Shown here: piece after piece, positions 8,181 through 15,941 of the stretch
Layout: every line of letters begins with the position of its first letter
Position numbering within the stretch: position 1 is the first letter of the stretch
DNA from: Croceivirga sp.
Lineage (GTDB): Bacteria > Bacteroidota > Bacteroidia > Flavobacteriales > Flavobacteriaceae
Assembly: GCA_028281025.1 (NCBI GenBank)
Contig: JANQKR010000006.1
Coordinates: 54,130-118,129, forward strand
DNA: 64,000 nt
Direction of reading: 5' to 3'
The notes under the pieces: generated by a model
Seen by the model: only the letters and a program-made list of their open reading frames with translations
Databases searched by the model: none
What the model was told of the DNA's origin: nothing
Translations under genes and position numbers: made by a program

Positions 8181-9054
8181 TATTTCCATAGATTTCAAAT
8201 TCACTTTTTTTAATGGCTTCATCCAAAATATCACTTTCCAGTTTCCGTATTCTTTCCAGTCGTCTCCTATTCAATATGATTTGCCTTATATTGGGTTCAA
8301 TATAACTCAGTGGAGCTACATCATTAACCTCCAATACATTGGTAACCTTACCCAAATATACCCCCAAGGAATCCTGTAATTCAAAAAATTGTGATTTCTT
8401 TAAGTACCGCTCTTCATTGGTATAGTCGATTGCAGGTATCTCCGCCATCACTCTGGGGGCACTGACCCAAACAGAATCGTTTAAATGCAACTTTTTGAAC
8501 TGGACCGCTATGGAATCCAGGAATGCTTTATCCTCTTCACTGTAATTCTTCATTTTATCCACCACTTGTTGCTGGTTCAAAAATTGTCTTGGCAAAACCG
8601 CAAAACGGAGCTGGACCAACTTCTCATCCAGTTTAAAGTTCTCTTTTTGTGTTTCGTAAAACTCCTGTAACTGTTGGGCAGTAATCGTAGTGTCCTGGGA
8701 TTGTCGCACCAATGCTTCCAAATAGGCTTTGGTATACAGGTCCGCCCTATAGTCCGCAACCAATTGGTCAAACTCGGCAAGTTTTTCCTCTGGGAGGTTT
8801 ATTTTGGATTTGGACAACAACAATTGCTTGGAAGCCCAATTGTTGATATAGTTCACCACAAGGGCCGCACTGTCCTGTGGGGACATGTCCCGGGTAATCA
8901 AGGACTTTAAATCGTCCTTGTACAAATAACTGTCCCCTACACGGGCCAAGGCCACCTGATCTTCATTTCCATTGAAGTAGTCGCCACACGATAACGAAAG
9001 AAGACCACAAAAAATGACGATTGACCACAGAATTTTATTCCTCCTCAAAAGCAT
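8173..9054 (-). CDS. PpiC/SurA-N-like periplasmic lipoprotein
   Basis: A 293-residue exported lipoprotein with signal and lipobox ending at Cys23 (LSLSC). It has the helical N-terminal arrangement of parvulin chaperones: VARVGDSYLYKDDL-like start, long helices, and ITAQQLQEFYETQKENFKL near residue 120, which is the canonical lead into a PPIase domain. A catalytic parvulin core is not obvious afterward. It is therefore probably a chaperone-only member, or one with a degenerate isomerase domain. It is the first gene of the operon with surA and moxR. A -7 promoter motif lies only 5 nt upstream of its ATG. Confidence 0.8.
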   Translation of the reverse strand: MLLRRNKILWSIVIFCGLLSLSCGDYFNGNEDQVALARVGDSYLYKDDLKSLITRDMSPQDSAALVVNYINNWASKQLLLSKSKINLPEEKLAEFDQLVADYRADLYTKAYLEALVRQSQDTTITAQQLQEFYETQKENFKLDEKLVQLRFAVLPRQFLNQQQVVDKMKNYSEEDKAFLDSIAVQFKKLHLNDSVWVSAPRVMAEIPAIDYTNEERYLKKSQFFELQDSLGVYLGKVTNVLEVNDVAPLSYIEPNIRQIILNRRRLERIRKLESDILDEAIKKSEFEIYGNNE

Positions 9055-9058
9055 TGCA

Positions 9059-9089
9059 CAAAAATAACAATAACTTAAAGGATCACAAG
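9059..9089 (-). promoter_or_regulatory. Bacteroidota-type promoter of the PpiC-surA-moxR operon
   Basis: On the minus strand TTGT (9088-9085), an 18-nt spacer and TATTTTTG (9066-9059) match the -33/-7 consensus TTTG-N19-TAnnTTTG, with a full -7 match. The start codon begins at 9054, so the message would be nearly leaderless. Confidence 0.5.
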
Positions 9090-9112
9090 TCTATCGTAGT
9101 TAACTATGGATT

Positions 9113-9142
9113 TTTGAGCTATACTGTAAATCAATATCTTAG
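9113..9142 (+). promoter_or_regulatory. candidate promoter of the SRPBCC gene
   Basis: TTTG (9113-9116), an 18-nt spacer and TATCTTAG (9135-9142, one mismatch to TAnnTTTG). The start codon is at 9168, giving a leader of about 18-20 nt. Confidence 0.45.
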
Positions 9143-9167
9143 CAAAACCTAACTAAAGCTAACTACA

Positions 9168-9620
9168 ATGAAATACACTACCGAAGTCCTGGTTGACCTG
9201 CCCAGGGACGAATTCATCACAAAGTTGGACAACCCGGACAATATGAAGCACTGGATGCGTGGATTGCTTGCCTATGATGTAATTTCCGGGGAAACAGGGC
9301 AAGAGGGTGCCCAAATGAACATGAAATTTAAAATGGGCAAGCGTAATATGGAAATGGTGGAAACCATCATCAAACGAAACATGCCCGAGGAATTTCACGC
9401 CACCTATGATACAAAGGGGGTACATAACATCCAAAAGAACTTCTTTAAAGAAGAAAATGGAAAGACCCGATGGATTTCAGAAAGTGAGTTCCAATTTGAG
9501 GGCTTTGGCATGAAACTTATGGCTTTTCTTATGCCCGGCGCCTTCAAAAAACAGTCCAAAAAATATGCGGAAGATTTTAAAAACTTTGCCGAAAAAGGGA
9601 TTTCGGTCCTAAATAAGTAA
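9168..9620 (+). CDS. SRPBCC-fold protein
   Basis: A 150-residue soluble protein with the START/SRPBCC (Bet v1-like) pattern. It has an N-terminal strand YTTEVLVDLPRDEFI, a helix ending in WMRGLLAYDV, then alternating strands, and a long C-terminal helix from about residue 118 (KKQSKKYAEDFKNFAE). SRPBCC proteins bind hydrophobic ligands in a helix-grip cavity. The ligand is unknown. It begins a plus-strand group of four closely spaced genes that includes a second SRPBCC protein (11035-11550). Confidence 0.8.
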   Translation: MKYTTEVLVDLPRDEFITKLDNPDNMKHWMRGLLAYDVISGETGQEGAQMNMKFKMGKRNMEMVETIIKRNMPEEFHATYDTKGVHNIQKNFFKEENGKTRWISESEFQFEGFGMKLMAFLMPGAFKKQSKKYAEDFKNFAEKGISVLNK

Positions 9621-9626
9621 CACCTA

Positions 9627-9890
9627 ATGAAAGCATCCCTTCTTGACAGAAAGATAAAATTACTCTGGGATTTTAAAGGTCCCGCCTCCGAAAAGACGGC
9701 CGAACACTATGCCAAGCACCTTAAGGAATACGTTTTTAATGAGGAATTAAAATACGATATTGTTGGCCATCAGAAGATAAACGGGACGCACAGCATCGTA
9801 TTTTTGGTAGTTGCCGAATTTGAGATGCCCCAAGTGCGGGACGATCTAAAACCGCATCGCGGAGAACTGTATTTGGACAAAAGTCTTTAG
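9627..9890 (+). CDS. conserved small hypothetical protein
   Basis: An 87-residue soluble protein, six bases after the SRPBCC gene and twelve before the next one, so probably part of the same operon. It shows a mixed alpha/beta pattern: IKLLWDFKGPASEKTAEHYAK, a helix, then a strand SIVFLVVAEFEMPQ. No catalytic motif or known domain is visible, and I assign no function. Its size and conserved spacing argue that it is a real gene. Confidence 0.7.
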   Translation: MKASLLDRKIKLLWDFKGPASEKTAEHYAKHLKEYVFNEELKYDIVGHQKINGTHSIVFLVVAEFEMPQVRDDLKPHRGELYLDKSL

Positions 9891-9901
9891 CATATGCACC
9901 C

Positions 9902-11035
9902 ATGAACAAAGGCTTGTTTCTTTTAGGTTCCCTATTGGTTTTTTCATGTTCCAAAAAGATGGCCTATGATAATGCGTTGGATGCGGCATTGGCATCGCAA
10001 GATGAACGTATTCGAAGGGTTTTGGATAGTATTGGACCTTATGAGGTCCAAATCCGATATACCCAAATAGACCAGGATGGGGACAGCCTGATCTTGACCG
10101 ATTACGATTTCCAGGTAGACGACGGAAACTACTTCTATCCGGCCAGTACCGTTAAATTTCCAGTTGCAGTGGCCGCATTGGAAAAATTGTACGAATTGGA
10201 TACCTTACATTTGGATTCACGATTCTACATCGAAGGGGATTCGGTAGAAACGTCATTTCGGGAGGCCATCAAGGAAATTTTTGCGGTCAGTGATAATGCC
10301 GCCAATAACCGATTGGTGGAATTCTTGGGTTTTGATGACCTGAACACAAGAATTAAAAACAAGAAAATCGGACCTATTCGAATTTCCCATCGACTTTCTA
10401 CCGCAAATGCGGACGATGTGACCACAAAACCCCTGGTCATTTATGAAAATGACAGTAGTACCACAGTATCCACTCCAATTGTAAGCTTACCTCCACAACG
10501 CCTACAACTCAAAAGAATTAAAAAGGGAGATGGGTTTTATGCCGAAGGTTCCCTTTATGGGGAGCCGTTTGATTTTGGCCTTAAAAACCATTATCCCGTG
10601 CAGACCCAACATGGGGTCTTAAAACGAATTATATTTCCCGATCTATTTCCTGTTGAAGAACGTTTCAAGATATCTCCCGACCAACACCGGTTTTTGTTAC
10701 AATCCATGTCTGCCCTACCCTACCAAGCAGGATATGATAGGGAGGAATACTATGACGGCTATGTGAAGTTCTTTATGTTCGGTGACTCCGAAGAGCCCAT
10801 GCCAGAGCATATTAAAATCTTCAATAAAGTAGGGTACGCTTATGGTACATTGACGGACTGTGCTTACATCCAAGATACCCAAAACGATGTTGCTTTTATG
10901 ATGACCGCAACGATTCTGGTAAATAAGGACGGGATTTTCAATGATGACAATTACGAATACGATGAGATCGGAATTCCTTTCCTGGCCCAATTGGGGAGGG
11001 AAATCCATGATTTTGAATTAAAAAGAAAAAAGTGA
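9902..11035 (+). CDS. class A beta-lactamase-like serine hydrolase, lipoprotein
   Basis: A 377-residue serine hydrolase with a lipoprotein signal (Cys16, LVFSC). The class A beta-lactamase/PBP fold motifs are present: Ser-x-x-Lys as STVK near residue 82, Ser-Asp-Asn (SDNAANNRL) near 130, and Lys-Val-Gly in place of Lys-Thr-Gly near 313 (FNKVGYAYG). A central insertion of about 80 residues (180-260) separates the halves. The altered third motif and the lipid anchor suggest a periplasmic peptidase or esterase rather than an antibiotic-resistance enzyme, although activity on beta-lactams cannot be excluded. It overlaps the next gene by one base. Confidence 0.8.
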   Translation: MNKGLFLLGSLLVFSCSKKMAYDNALDAALASQDERIRRVLDSIGPYEVQIRYTQIDQDGDSLILTDYDFQVDDGNYFYPASTVKFPVAVAALEKLYELDTLHLDSRFYIEGDSVETSFREAIKEIFAVSDNAANNRLVEFLGFDDLNTRIKNKKIGPIRISHRLSTANADDVTTKPLVIYENDSSTTVSTPIVSLPPQRLQLKRIKKGDGFYAEGSLYGEPFDFGLKNHYPVQTQHGVLKRIIFPDLFPVEERFKISPDQHRFLLQSMSALPYQAGYDREEYYDGYVKFFMFGDSEEPMPEHIKIFNKVGYAYGTLTDCAYIQDTQNDVAFMMTATILVNKDGIFNDDNYEYDEIGIPFLAQLGREIHDFELKRKK

Positions 11036-11550
11036 TGGAATTCAGTTTTGACCAGTTTACAAAGAAAATCCACATTAACGCCTCCATTGAAAAAATATAT
11101 GAATGCTGGACCACGGTAAGGGGTATCACAAGTTGGTTTTTGAGTGATGCAAGCTATACCGATGGCAATGGAATTGCACGAAATGATGAGGAAACCATAC
11201 AGAAAGGCGATCGTTACGTTTGGAAATGGCACAATTGGAATGGAAAGGAAGAAGGTACCATTCTGGACGCCAATGGGAAGGATTTTATCAATTTTACATT
11301 CGCCAATGATGCTTGTAAAGTTTCCGTTGAACTCGAAGAGGTCAATAATGCCGTTTTAATAACCTTGAAACAATATGAAATGGCAACCGACGACAAAACC
11401 AAAATGAACCTTTATAACGGTTGCAGTTGTGGTTGGACATTTTGGCTCACCAATCTTAAGGCCTATCTGGAACATGGAATCGTATTGAATGAAAAGCAGT
11501 TCGATTTAACGGATATTCCCGAAGCCGGACACATTTTTGTAAACATGTAA
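11035..11550 (+). CDS. SRPBCC/AHSA1-domain protein
   Basis: A 171-residue SRPBCC protein of the AHSA1 type. It shows KKIHINASIEKIYECWTT at the N-terminus, TSWFLSDA, then YVWKWHNWNG, and a C-terminal helix with GWTFWLTNLKAYLEHG, all typical of the family. I use the ATG at 11035, which overlaps the preceding stop as TGATG. A GTG one codon earlier is possible. AHSA1-type proteins often modulate stress responses or bind small lipids. The specific role is unknown. It ends just before a strong hairpin terminator. Confidence 0.85.
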   Translation: MEFSFDQFTKKIHINASIEKIYECWTTVRGITSWFLSDASYTDGNGIARNDEETIQKGDRYVWKWHNWNGKEEGTILDANGKDFINFTFANDACKVSVELEEVNNAVLITLKQYEMATDDKTKMNLYNGCSCGWTFWLTNLKAYLEHGIVLNEKQFDLTDIPEAGHIFVNM

Positions 11551-11579
11551 AAACACCGCCATATGATATGGCGGTGTTT
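11551..11579. terminator. bidirectional terminator between convergent genes
   Basis: A perfect 13-bp stem, aaacaccgccata (11551-11563) and tatggcggtgttt (11567-11579), with loop TGA. On the minus strand it is followed by a run of five T, so it fits best as the terminator of the fasciclin gene, and it can also stop the plus-strand SRPBCC operon. Confidence 0.85.
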
Positions 11580-11612
11580 CCTCCTTCAACATTGAAAAAT
11601 CACCCAACTTAT

Positions 11613-12131
11613 TTATTTTGGCATAACCACGTCTTCGATGATATGGATCACCCCGTTGGATGCCATAACATCCGTTTTGGCAATCTTACTGTAATTCCCA
11701 TTGGCATCCATTAAAAAGATGCCACCATCTTTACTTACTGCAGTAAGTTTTCCACCCTGTAGCGTTGTCAATTCGGCTTTTCCATTTCCACTTTTAAGGG
11801 CTGCGGCGACATCTGAAGCAGCCAATTTTCCGGAAACCACATGATAGGTCAGGATTGCGGATAACTTGCCCTTGTTTGCTGGCTCCAACAAAGCGTTCAA
11901 GGTATTGGAATCAATTTTGGCAAAGCCTGAGTTCACGGGGGCAAAAACGGTAAATGGACCATCACCCTTTAGGGCATCCACCAAATCGGCCGCTTTTAAG
12001 GCAGTTACCAAAGTTGAAAAATCATCAACGGATACCGCGATGTCCACAATATCCTGACCTTTCTGTGCTCGTGTTGTTAGTACAGTGGCCATCAATGCAA
12101 GGGTCGTAAGAATAAAAACTAATTTTTTCAT
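11613..12131 (-). CDS. secreted fasciclin (FAS1) domain protein
   Basis: A 172-residue protein with a signal peptide (1-22, ending TTRAQ) and a single FAS1 domain. FAS1 landmarks are FSTLVTALKAADLVDALKG, FTVFAPVNSGFAKI (H1 region), LTYHVVSGKL and the terminal NGVIHIIEDVVMPK (H2 region). FAS1 proteins mediate adhesion or surface interactions. It is divergent from an adjacent SigK-like sigma factor and RskA-like anti-sigma. In mycobacteria SigK/RskA control the FAS1 proteins MPT70 and MPT83, so regulation by the neighbouring pair is plausible but inferred here. Confidence 0.93.
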   Translation of the reverse strand: MKKLVFILTTLALMATVLTTRAQKGQDIVDIAVSVDDFSTLVTALKAADLVDALKGDGPFTVFAPVNSGFAKIDSNTLNALLEPANKGKLSAILTYHVVSGKLAASDVAAALKSGNGKAELTTLQGGKLTAVSKDGGIFLMDANGNYSKIAKTDVMASNGVIHIIEDVVMPK

Positions 12132-12266
12132 TTTGTTTTGTTTAATTGTTTTAATGATTTAAAAGACTAAATGCGCGCTTCTGTTCGTAAATACACGGGG
12201 TTTTTAGGCTTGGATGAAGAAGAATCCCTTTTTATCATATCTTTAACATCAATGTAACCATCGCCC

Positions 12267-12818
12267 TTGGAAGACACCGAAGTCATACAGCGAATCATCA
12301 ACAAGGATAAGGATGCCCTATACCTATTGTATGACAAGTACTCAGGGGCTTTATTCGGAATAATTTTAAGGATTTGTCAAAACCAGATGCTGGCAGAGGA
12401 TGTACTTCAGGAAACTTTTGTAAAGATTTGGGAAAAAATGGGTTCTTATAATCCGGATAAGGGACGATTTTACACCTGGGCGTACCGAATAGCCAAAAAT
12501 ACGGCCTTAAATGCCGTACGAAAGACCGATAAGCTCATCCAAAATGAGGATTTAGGTGTACTTAAAGATAAGAACACGATGGAAAGTGAAGTGGATCTCC
12601 AAAAGCTCAATGGAGCAATAAGTCAACTGGAGCCACATCACCAAGAGGCCATATCCTTGGTATATTTCCGCGGATACACGCATAGGGAGGCCAACGAAGA
12701 AATGGGAGTACCCCTGGGAACGTTTAAGAGTTATATTCGACAGGCCTTACAGTTGCTAAGGGAAAGTTATAAAATTGGGATAGTATTATTTTGGTGGGTA
12801 ACGGAAGTGATAGGATGA
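12267..12818 (+). CDS. ECF sigma factor, SigK-like
   Basis: A 183-residue ECF sigma factor. Region 2 has LYLLYDKYSGALFGIIL, then AEDVLQETFVKIWEK and TWAYRIAKNTALNAVRK. Region 4 has LEPHHQEAISLVYFRGYTHREANEEMGVPLGTFKSYIR, where the PLGT motif resembles SigK-type factors. The only usable start is a TTG at 12267, since the in-frame ATG 15 bp upstream is followed at once by TAA. It overlaps the anti-sigma start (ATGATG at 12815-12820), so the two are translationally coupled. Confidence 0.93.
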   Translation: MEDTEVIQRIINKDKDALYLLYDKYSGALFGIILRICQNQMLAEDVLQETFVKIWEKMGSYNPDKGRFYTWAYRIAKNTALNAVRKTDKLIQNEDLGVLKDKNTMESEVDLQKLNGAISQLEPHHQEAISLVYFRGYTHREANEEMGVPLGTFKSYIRQALQLLRESYKIGIVLFWWVTEVIG

Positions 12819-13570
12819 TGGATAAGGACTACATAGTAAAGGAGGGATTGCTTGAAAAGTATTTGTTGGATGAATTGGATACTGATGAAACCAAAGCGGT
12901 TGAACTTGCCATCAGTGAACATGCCGATTTAAAACAAAAGTTCCAACAACTTGAAGCGGATTTCGAGCGTATGGCCTTTGAAAATGCCATAAATCCCCCT
13001 TCCCAAGTAAAGGATAATCTAAAAGTTCAAATGGAAGGGACGAAGGTAAAGCAGCTTCCCACCCATTGGCTTTGGGCAGCAGCAAGTTTGACCATTCTGT
13101 TTATGCTGACCACATTTTGGATGTACACCAAATGGCAAGCGACAAAAAAGGAATTGAACTCCCTTCAAAATCAATCCGTGGTATTGGAGGAACGATTGGA
13201 CCTGTTGGAAGAAAACTATGAAGTCACCAATAATCGTTTACAACTGATCAATAATCCGAGCACCATTCCCTTTGTCCTAAAGGGCAATAACAAAATCCCC
13301 AACTCCAGGGCCGTTGCCTATGTCAACCATGACAATAGGCTTGTCGTGGTAAACCCCAAGGGACTGCCCGAACTTCCCGATGATCAAACCTATCAAATGT
13401 GGAGCGATGTGGATGGCGAAATGATCAATATGGGATTGCTGCCAACGGATAAGGATTTGGTGACCTTAAAATATATTGACCGGGCCGAATCACTGAACAT
13501 CACCATTGAACCCGCAGGTGGCAATGACCATCCCACCGTGGAACAATTGATTTCCTACGTAACACTTTAA
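12815..13570 (+). CDS. RskA-like anti-sigma factor
   Basis: About 251 residues from the ATG at 12815, which overlaps the sigma stop by four bases. The N-terminal anti-sigma region (1-80) binds the sigma factor in known RskA proteins. A single membrane span lies near 86-106 (WLWAAASLTILFMLTTFW). A coiled coil (about 110-150) follows, and then a periplasmic RskA domain with RAVAYVNHDNRLVVV, LPDDQTYQMWSDVDG and the terminal VEQLISYVTL. Such proteins hold the sigma factor at the membrane until regulated proteolysis. Earlier in-frame starts exist but lie inside the sigma gene. Confidence 0.9.
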   Translation: MMDKDYIVKEGLLEKYLLDELDTDETKAVELAISEHADLKQKFQQLEADFERMAFENAINPPSQVKDNLKVQMEGTKVKQLPTHWLWAAASLTILFMLTTFWMYTKWQATKKELNSLQNQSVVLEERLDLLEENYEVTNNRLQLINNPSTIPFVLKGNNKIPNSRAVAYVNHDNRLVVVNPKGLPELPDDQTYQMWSDVDGEMINMGLLPTDKDLVTLKYIDRAESLNITIEPAGGNDHPTVEQLISYVTL

Positions 13571-13575
13571 AGTTT

Positions 13576-15192
13576 CTAGGAAACGGTAATGTAATCCGCA
13601 CGAATCATTTCATTGGAAAGTAGTACCTCATCCAGATCCACGCCTTCTATGGGTTTTATGGTTTCGGTCTCCTTGTCCCATTCAATACGTTTGCCCAACT
13701 TCCAGGACAGACCGGCCATATGGGCGGCGATGGCTTCCTCAAAACCTTCTTTGATTCCACAGCTCACCTTACCCCCATTTCGTATGGCACTCAACCACTC
13801 CCGCATGTGCAGGAAGGTGGAATCTACCCGTTTTCCATCAATATAGGTCCACATTAACCCCTTGTCCGCAAAATACTGTGATGTTGCCGAGGAAACCGCA
13901 TCCGGGGCATTGGCCCCTGGGTTATACTGATAAATGGGGATACCAGGGCTCATTTTGCCATTTTCCAACATTTCCGCATAGCGCGTTGAGCCACCATCCG
14001 GCCAAATGGTCAATCGATTGCCCAATTCCATGGTACCGTCGTGCCCCATAAGGATGGTTGGCCTGTTAAAACCGTTGCCCAAGGTTGCACTATAGCAGAA
14101 TGTCATGCCCCGTTCCTTACCTTTTACCTGGCTACTGCCCGTGGTGAAATTGGGGAATTCCATATTTACCTGCATCACATCAGGGACATTCCTGCCGTCA
14201 TTGTGGGTATATACCCCTCCGGAAGCCATTACCGATTCCGGGATTCCCATATTGAGTACACAGTTTAATCGGTCATAATCGTGGGTCAATAAATCCCCGG
14301 AAAGTCCGGAACCGTAAGCCCACCATTTGCGCCATCTAAAGAAATGGTTCTTGTTGAACGGAATTTGGGGAGCGGAACCCAAAAACTGCTGCCAATCTAT
14401 GGTATTGGGATTGGCCTTTTCATGTAGTTCGTAGTTCCATGCCCCATTATCGTCATTTCTGTTGGTATTGGTTTGAATTAGTGAAACATGACCCAAAGTA
14501 CCTTTTTCCACAATATCCCTGGCCGTTCTAAAGCTAAGGGTTTGCCTATGTTGATGCCCTACGGAAAAAACGGCATTGGAGTTATTCGCGGCCTCACGCA
14601 AGCGGTAGGTCTCTTCAATGGTATGTGTCATTGGCTTTTCCACATACACGTGCACCCCGTTGTTCAAGGCTTCAATGGCAATGGGCGCATGCCAATGATC
14701 TGGGGTAGCTATGACCACCGCATCAATCTCCCCACTTTGAATCATTTCCTGATAGGTCCCGTAGCGCCTTATTTTGTTTTCTTCCGTAGAAAAGGAGTTC
14801 AATGCCCGCTCAGCACGGTAATCAAAAATATCGCATACTCCGGCCAGTTGGACATTGAGTTTTTCCTGATTCATAAAATCCTCCAAGCCTTTATTGTTTG
14901 GATTTTCCTGTACCTCAACTTTCATATCCTCGATCCATTCTTTGGTGGCAAAACCCAATGATCGGCACAATTGTTCCCCCCGAATCCCAAAACCGATAAT
15001 ACCGACCCTTATGGGTTCACCGGATATTCCAGGCACCGCAGGGGGCAACGAAGGTTGAATATTCAACTGTTCCAGTATTACGGAGCGTTCCCGTCTTTTT
15101 CCTACAGTGTTTGAGGCTCCTGCCCACCATACAGCCCCCAAAATAGGTAGTCCGCCCAATCCTTTTAATAAATCCCTCCTAGTCCATTTCAT
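13576..15192 (-). CDS. exported Gfo/Idh/MocA family oxidoreductase
   Basis: A 538-residue NAD(P)-dependent oxidoreductase with a Tat-type signal (TRRDLLKGLGG at 4-14). The Rossmann fold begins IRVGIIGFGIRGEQL near residue 61. The conserved EKPMTHT motif (Lys in the sugar-dehydrogenase site) is near 186, followed by HQHRQ and a long C-terminal domain with GSGLSGDLLTHDYDRLN. Relatives act on sugars and polyols in the periplasm, with the cofactor bound before export. Substrate is unknown. It overlaps the upstream DoxX gene by four bases, a pairing that hints at a shared membrane-linked role. Confidence 0.9.
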   Translation of the reverse strand: MKWTRRDLLKGLGGLPILGAVWWAGASNTVGKRRERSVILEQLNIQPSLPPAVPGISGEPIRVGIIGFGIRGEQLCRSLGFATKEWIEDMKVEVQENPNNKGLEDFMNQEKLNVQLAGVCDIFDYRAERALNSFSTEENKIRRYGTYQEMIQSGEIDAVVIATPDHWHAPIAIEALNNGVHVYVEKPMTHTIEETYRLREAANNSNAVFSVGHQHRQTLSFRTARDIVEKGTLGHVSLIQTNTNRNDDNGAWNYELHEKANPNTIDWQQFLGSAPQIPFNKNHFFRWRKWWAYGSGLSGDLLTHDYDRLNCVLNMGIPESVMASGGVYTHNDGRNVPDVMQVNMEFPNFTTGSSQVKGKERGMTFCYSATLGNGFNRPTILMGHDGTMELGNRLTIWPDGGSTRYAEMLENGKMSPGIPIYQYNPGANAPDAVSSATSQYFADKGLMWTYIDGKRVDSTFLHMREWLSAIRNGGKVSCGIKEGFEEAIAAHMAGLSWKLGKRIEWDKETETIKPIEGVDLDEVLLSNEMIRADYITVS

Positions 15193-15659
15193 TGCGCAAC
15201 CGTTTTATGTTTCCTTAATTTTTTAATGCCGAATCTGTATCCCGTGGGGAAGTGGTAAAGTAGCAACAAAGCAGCCATCTCAATGAGATTCTTGTTTACC
15301 AACCAATAGTTCCCCTCAACGTTCAATTGTGTCAATCCGGGAAAAGGAGGATGTGACAGGTAATACATGGCCAAAAGGCCAATCCCCACTATCGCTCCCA
15401 TTTTTTCAAAAATGCCCAAAAGCAGCGTAATGCCCACTACCATCAATGCTGCCATGTTCAAGGTGTCTACCCATCCAATAACGGATTCATTGGCCAAAGC
15501 GGAAAATACCGATTTAAAAGGTCCCTGTGCCGATGCCAAATAGCCAAAGGCCGTCCAATCCGGATTATACAATTTCACTATACCCTCATACAAAAAATGC
15601 CATCCGATCAGCACACGCAAAATGATGACACTTATTTCAATTTTAGACTTTTTTTCCAT
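15189..15659 (-). CDS. DoxX-family membrane protein
   Basis: A 156-residue protein with four membrane spans (about 10-30, 66-85, 90-108, 125-143). ILRVLIGWHFLYEGIVKLYNPDW near the start is the DoxX/DUF6265-type signature. DoxX proteins are quinone-associated membrane proteins, although their biochemistry is poorly defined. It directly precedes, and overlaps by four bases, the exported oxidoreductase, so it may pass electrons from or anchor that enzyme. This is inference. The start ATG at 15659 gives a normal lysine-rich cytoplasmic end. Confidence 0.85.
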   Translation of the reverse strand: MEKKSKIEISVIILRVLIGWHFLYEGIVKLYNPDWTAFGYLASAQGPFKSVFSALANESVIGWVDTLNMAALMVVGITLLLGIFEKMGAIVGIGLLAMYYLSHPPFPGLTQLNVEGNYWLVNKNLIEMAALLLLYHFPTGYRFGIKKLRKHKTVAQ

Positions 15660-15941
15660 ACAAAAAGTATTTGGTTACCAATAACGCCGATTTTTTTAGC
15701 ATCCCAATCCCCAATAAAAAGGCATACGTCGCATAAAGCTATTTCTTTCCAAACGTACACAAAATGACAAATATCAGGTCCAAATGATGCCTCCCCATTT
15801 CCGATGATCACGGTAACAGGTGACTTCATAACCAACCTAGTTTTTCAATGAATATACTAACTAATCTTGAACCTTATCAAAAAAATGTATTACGGAACTA
15901 CTGGGTGCCCTATGATGGGCACGGATTATAAGTGGTAGGGC

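Noticed and set aside
9902..11035. Class A beta-lactamase-like gene considered an antibiotic-resistance gene
   Set aside because: The third motif is Lys-Val-Gly, and there is a large insertion and a lipid anchor; the context is housekeeping, so resistance is not supported.
15632..15835. 67-codon minus-strand frame upstream of the DoxX gene
   Set aside because: Overlaps the DoxX start by 28 bases, has no family resemblance and no promoter or ribosome site; more likely a chance frame.
15905..15922. Hairpin gtgccc/gggcac after rimO considered as terminator
   Set aside because: Only six base pairs and no T run directly after it; possibly a weak end but not supported.
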